Assembly (NCBI GenBank): GCA_023404805.1
Contig: JAEYAL010000341.1
Location: 1 to 6,048, forward strand
Source of the DNA: Actinomycetes bacterium
Lineage (GTDB): Bacteria > Actinomycetota > Thermoleophilia > Solirubrobacterales > Solirubrobacteraceae
Reading direction: 5' to 3'
DNA: 6,048 nucleotides
Positions 4,680-6,048 of the stretch are shown one piece after another. A program made the position numbers and the translations under genes. Numbering within the stretch: the stretch's first letter is position 1; each line of letters opens with the position of its first letter. A model generated the notes under the pieces. The model did no database searches. It had not been told where the DNA came from and saw only the letters and a list, made by a program, of their open reading frames with translations.

Positions 4680-6048
4680 TCAGACCTCGACGAACCGCTC
4701 AGCGTGGACACGTTCGGGCGGCACGCCGATCGCCGTCGTGGCATCGAGAGCGGTGTCGACCGCGGGGCCCGAGCCGCAGATGAAGAACTGCCAGTCGTGC
4801 AGGTCCTCCGGCAGGTGGCGGTCGAGCAGCGCGCCCGAGATCCGGCCGCGCTCGCCGGTCCAGTCCGGGCCGGGGCGCGAGAGCACGTGCACGAGCCGCA
4901 GGTCGAGCACGCGTTCGAGGTCGCCGAGCTCCTCGCGGAACGTGATGCCGTCCTCCGTGCGGCTGCCGTAGACGAGGACGAACGCGCGGCGGTCGCCCTC
5001 GTCGGCCGCGGTCCGCAGGATGCTCATCGCAGGCGTGATGCCGATGCCGGTGCTGATCAACACGCAGCCGCCGGCGCCGCCCGCGAGGCGGAACGCCCCG
5101 TGCGGTCCGTCGACCAGGACGCGGGTGCCCGGCTGCAGGTGCGGCGCGCGGGCGCTGAACCCGTCGTAGGCGCGGATGGTGAAGCTCGGCTCGCCGGGCC
5201 GCGCCGCGCTCGACGAGTACGAGAACGGGTGCTCGTCGGTGCCGAGCGGCCGGTCGGCGATCTTCAGCCAGGCGAACTGGCCTGCCGAGAACGGCTGGCC
5301 GGCATGGCCGTCGGCCCGCAGCTGCAGTGTGGCCGTCGCGCCGCGCTCGAGGACGACGCGCTCGATCACGTACGGCGCGCGGCCGAGGGCGAGCGGCCGG
5401 CGCAGGCGCAGCGTTCCGGAGGAGGCCAGCGCGGCGGCCGTCAGACCCGCGAGCGCGACGCCGCCGCCGCCGGTCATCAGGTACCGGTTCCAGCCGATCG
5501 TGTGGACCACGGCGAGGACCATCGCCGCCGCGGCCAGCAGCAGGTGGAGCAGGCGCCACCGGGCGTAGGGCAGCCGCAGCGGCCGCCGGTAGACCGAGGT
5601 GACCCCGATGAGCACGAGCGCGGCCACCGAGCCGACCGCGGCCTGCGCGCGCCACGGCTGGCCGACGAACCCGAGCAGCGCGACGCGTGTCGGCTCGCCG
5701 GCGATCGCGATCACGACGTGCGCGGTGACCAGCGACAGGAGCACGTTCGCCAGGCGCCGGTGCAGCCGGACGGCGACGTCAGCGCCCAGGCGCGACAGGA
5801 ACCGCAGCCGCGCGGTCAGGACGAGCTCGAGCGCGAGCACGCCGAGCGCGACGATCCCGAGGCTCGAGCCGAGTTCCGGGACGAAGCCGCGGTCGGACTC
5901 CCACGAGCCGAGCTGCGACAGGGCGAGCGGCCCGACGACGAAGGCGAGGGCGACCGCGATCCACGTGGCCCGCGGCGAGGAGCGGGGCCCGGCGCTAGCT
6001 GGCAGCCGGCCGACCGGCGCGCGCGAGACGAGCCGCGCGGCGTGGGCC
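4680..6048 (-). CDS. Ferric reductase-like transmembrane flavocytochrome (FAD/NAD(P)H oxidoreductase), N-terminus cut off
   Basis: By family, this membrane enzyme takes electrons from cytoplasmic NAD(P)H through FAD and two b haems to an acceptor across the membrane. The acceptor cannot be read from sequence. The frame is open to the window edge, giving 455 visible residues. Of the residues before the GTG at 5840, about 5915-5965 encodes a first helix, and a second helix runs through that GTG. The GTG is thus an internal codon and the true start lies beyond 6048. Counting from the GTG, helices 3 and 5 carry H27/H41 and H99/H113, both HX13H, the expected bis-haem ligands; six helices are visible in all. 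The cytoplasmic half has HPFS (204-207) for FAD, GPHGAF (245-250), GIGITP (265-270) and CGSGP (355-359) for NAD(P)H. It ends in the typical ERF (381-383) with no 2Fe-2S domain. Two small membrane-type genes follow at 4 and 15 bases. The acceptor could be iron, oxygen, quinone or an extracellular protein. Confidence 0.9.
   Translation of the reverse strand, partial: AHAARLVSRAPVGRLPASAGPRSSPRATWIAVALAFVVGPLALSQLGSWESDRGFVPELGSSLGIVALGVLALELVLTARLRFLSRLGADVAVRLHRRLANVLLSLVTAHVVIAIAGEPTRVALLGFVGQPWRAQAAVGSVAALVLIGVTSVYRRPLRLPYARWRLLHLLLAAAAMVLAVVHTIGWNRYLMTGGGGVALAGLTAAALASSGTLRLRRPLALGRAPYVIERVVLERGATATLQLRADGHAGQPFSAGQFAWLKIADRPLGTDEHPFSYSSSAARPGEPSFTIRAYDGFSARAPHLQPGTRVLVDGPHGAFRLAGGAGGCVLISTGIGITPAMSILRTAADEGDRRAFVLVYGSRTEDGITFREELGDLERVLDLRLVHVLSRPGPDWTGERGRISGALLDRHLPEDLHDWQFFICGSGPAVDTALDATTAIGVPPERVHAERFVEV
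4684..4688 (-). promoter_or_regulatory. Ribosome binding site of the 38-residue gene, inside the reductase gene
   Basis: Minus-strand GAGGT lies within the last codons of the reductase, 8 bases before the ATG at 4675. It decides the start of the micropeptide and implies coupling to reductase translation. Confidence 0.6.

Noticed and set aside
4676..4744. An upstream ATG at 4744 for the micropeptide, giving 61 residues
   Set aside because: The extra 23 residues overlap the reductase coding end in another frame and are polar and Arg-rich. The internal ATG at 4675 has the better ribosome site and stop-to-start spacing.
4699..5655. A 318-residue minus-strand frame inside the reductase gene
   Set aside because: It is the reductase read in another frame. 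It is Arg/Ala-rich with no motif, whereas the chosen frame shows the full set of haem, FAD and NAD(P)H motifs.
1..6048. tRNA or rRNA genes, CRISPR arrays, insertion sequences, phage or attachment sites
   Set aside because: I saw no spaced direct repeats, terminal inverted repeats, transposase or integrase motifs, or tRNA-like cloverleaf. Coding sequence fills nearly all of the window.

Overview
The window is very GC-rich, with G or C at nearly every third codon position in the real genes. Together with an actinobacterial-style haem/flavin reductase and secreted proteins carrying Ala-rich signal peptides, this suggests a high-GC actinobacterium. A Thermoleophilia/Solirubrobacterales-like lineage is possible, but that is inference only: there is no rRNA or marker gene here.

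Plus-strand half (1-4257). The last 15 codons of an upstream gene, ending in a hydrophobic stretch and a basic tail, stop at position 48. After a 59-base gap come two tandem paralogous genes for large secreted beta-propeller proteins of the Beta_propel family (PF09826/COG4880 as remembered, not searched). They encode 671 residues (108-2123) and 684 residues (2203-4257). Each has a cleavable signal peptide, the family motif N-x-Q-x-x-G-[VI]-D-E-x-D, the highly conserved core around DPLYTVDLSNP and GYSAYLHP, and exactly two cysteines at matching places. No enzymatic function can be assigned. The 79-base gap between them fits co-transcription.

Minus-strand half (6048-4280). This strand converges on the propeller pair and carries a compact three-gene cluster, read right to left. 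First is a membrane flavocytochrome of the ferric reductase/NADPH oxidase type. It has six predicted membrane helices, two HX13H haem pairs, FAD and NAD(P)H motifs, and an N-terminus cut by the window edge. Next, 4 bases after its stop, is a 38-residue single-helix membrane peptide. Last, 15 bases further on, is an 87-residue Pro/Ala-rich protein with one hydrophobic segment. The tight spacing and well-placed Shine-Dalgarno sequences support one operon. It probably moves electrons from NAD(P)H across the membrane, with the two small proteins as possible accessory subunits.

The two halves meet tail to tail with only 22 bases between stop codons and no clear intrinsic terminator. The parts most worth a second look are the two unannotated-type small genes beside the reductase, the divergent tandem propellers with their invariant cysteine pair, and a possible start-site-sequestering RNA switch in front of the first propeller gene.
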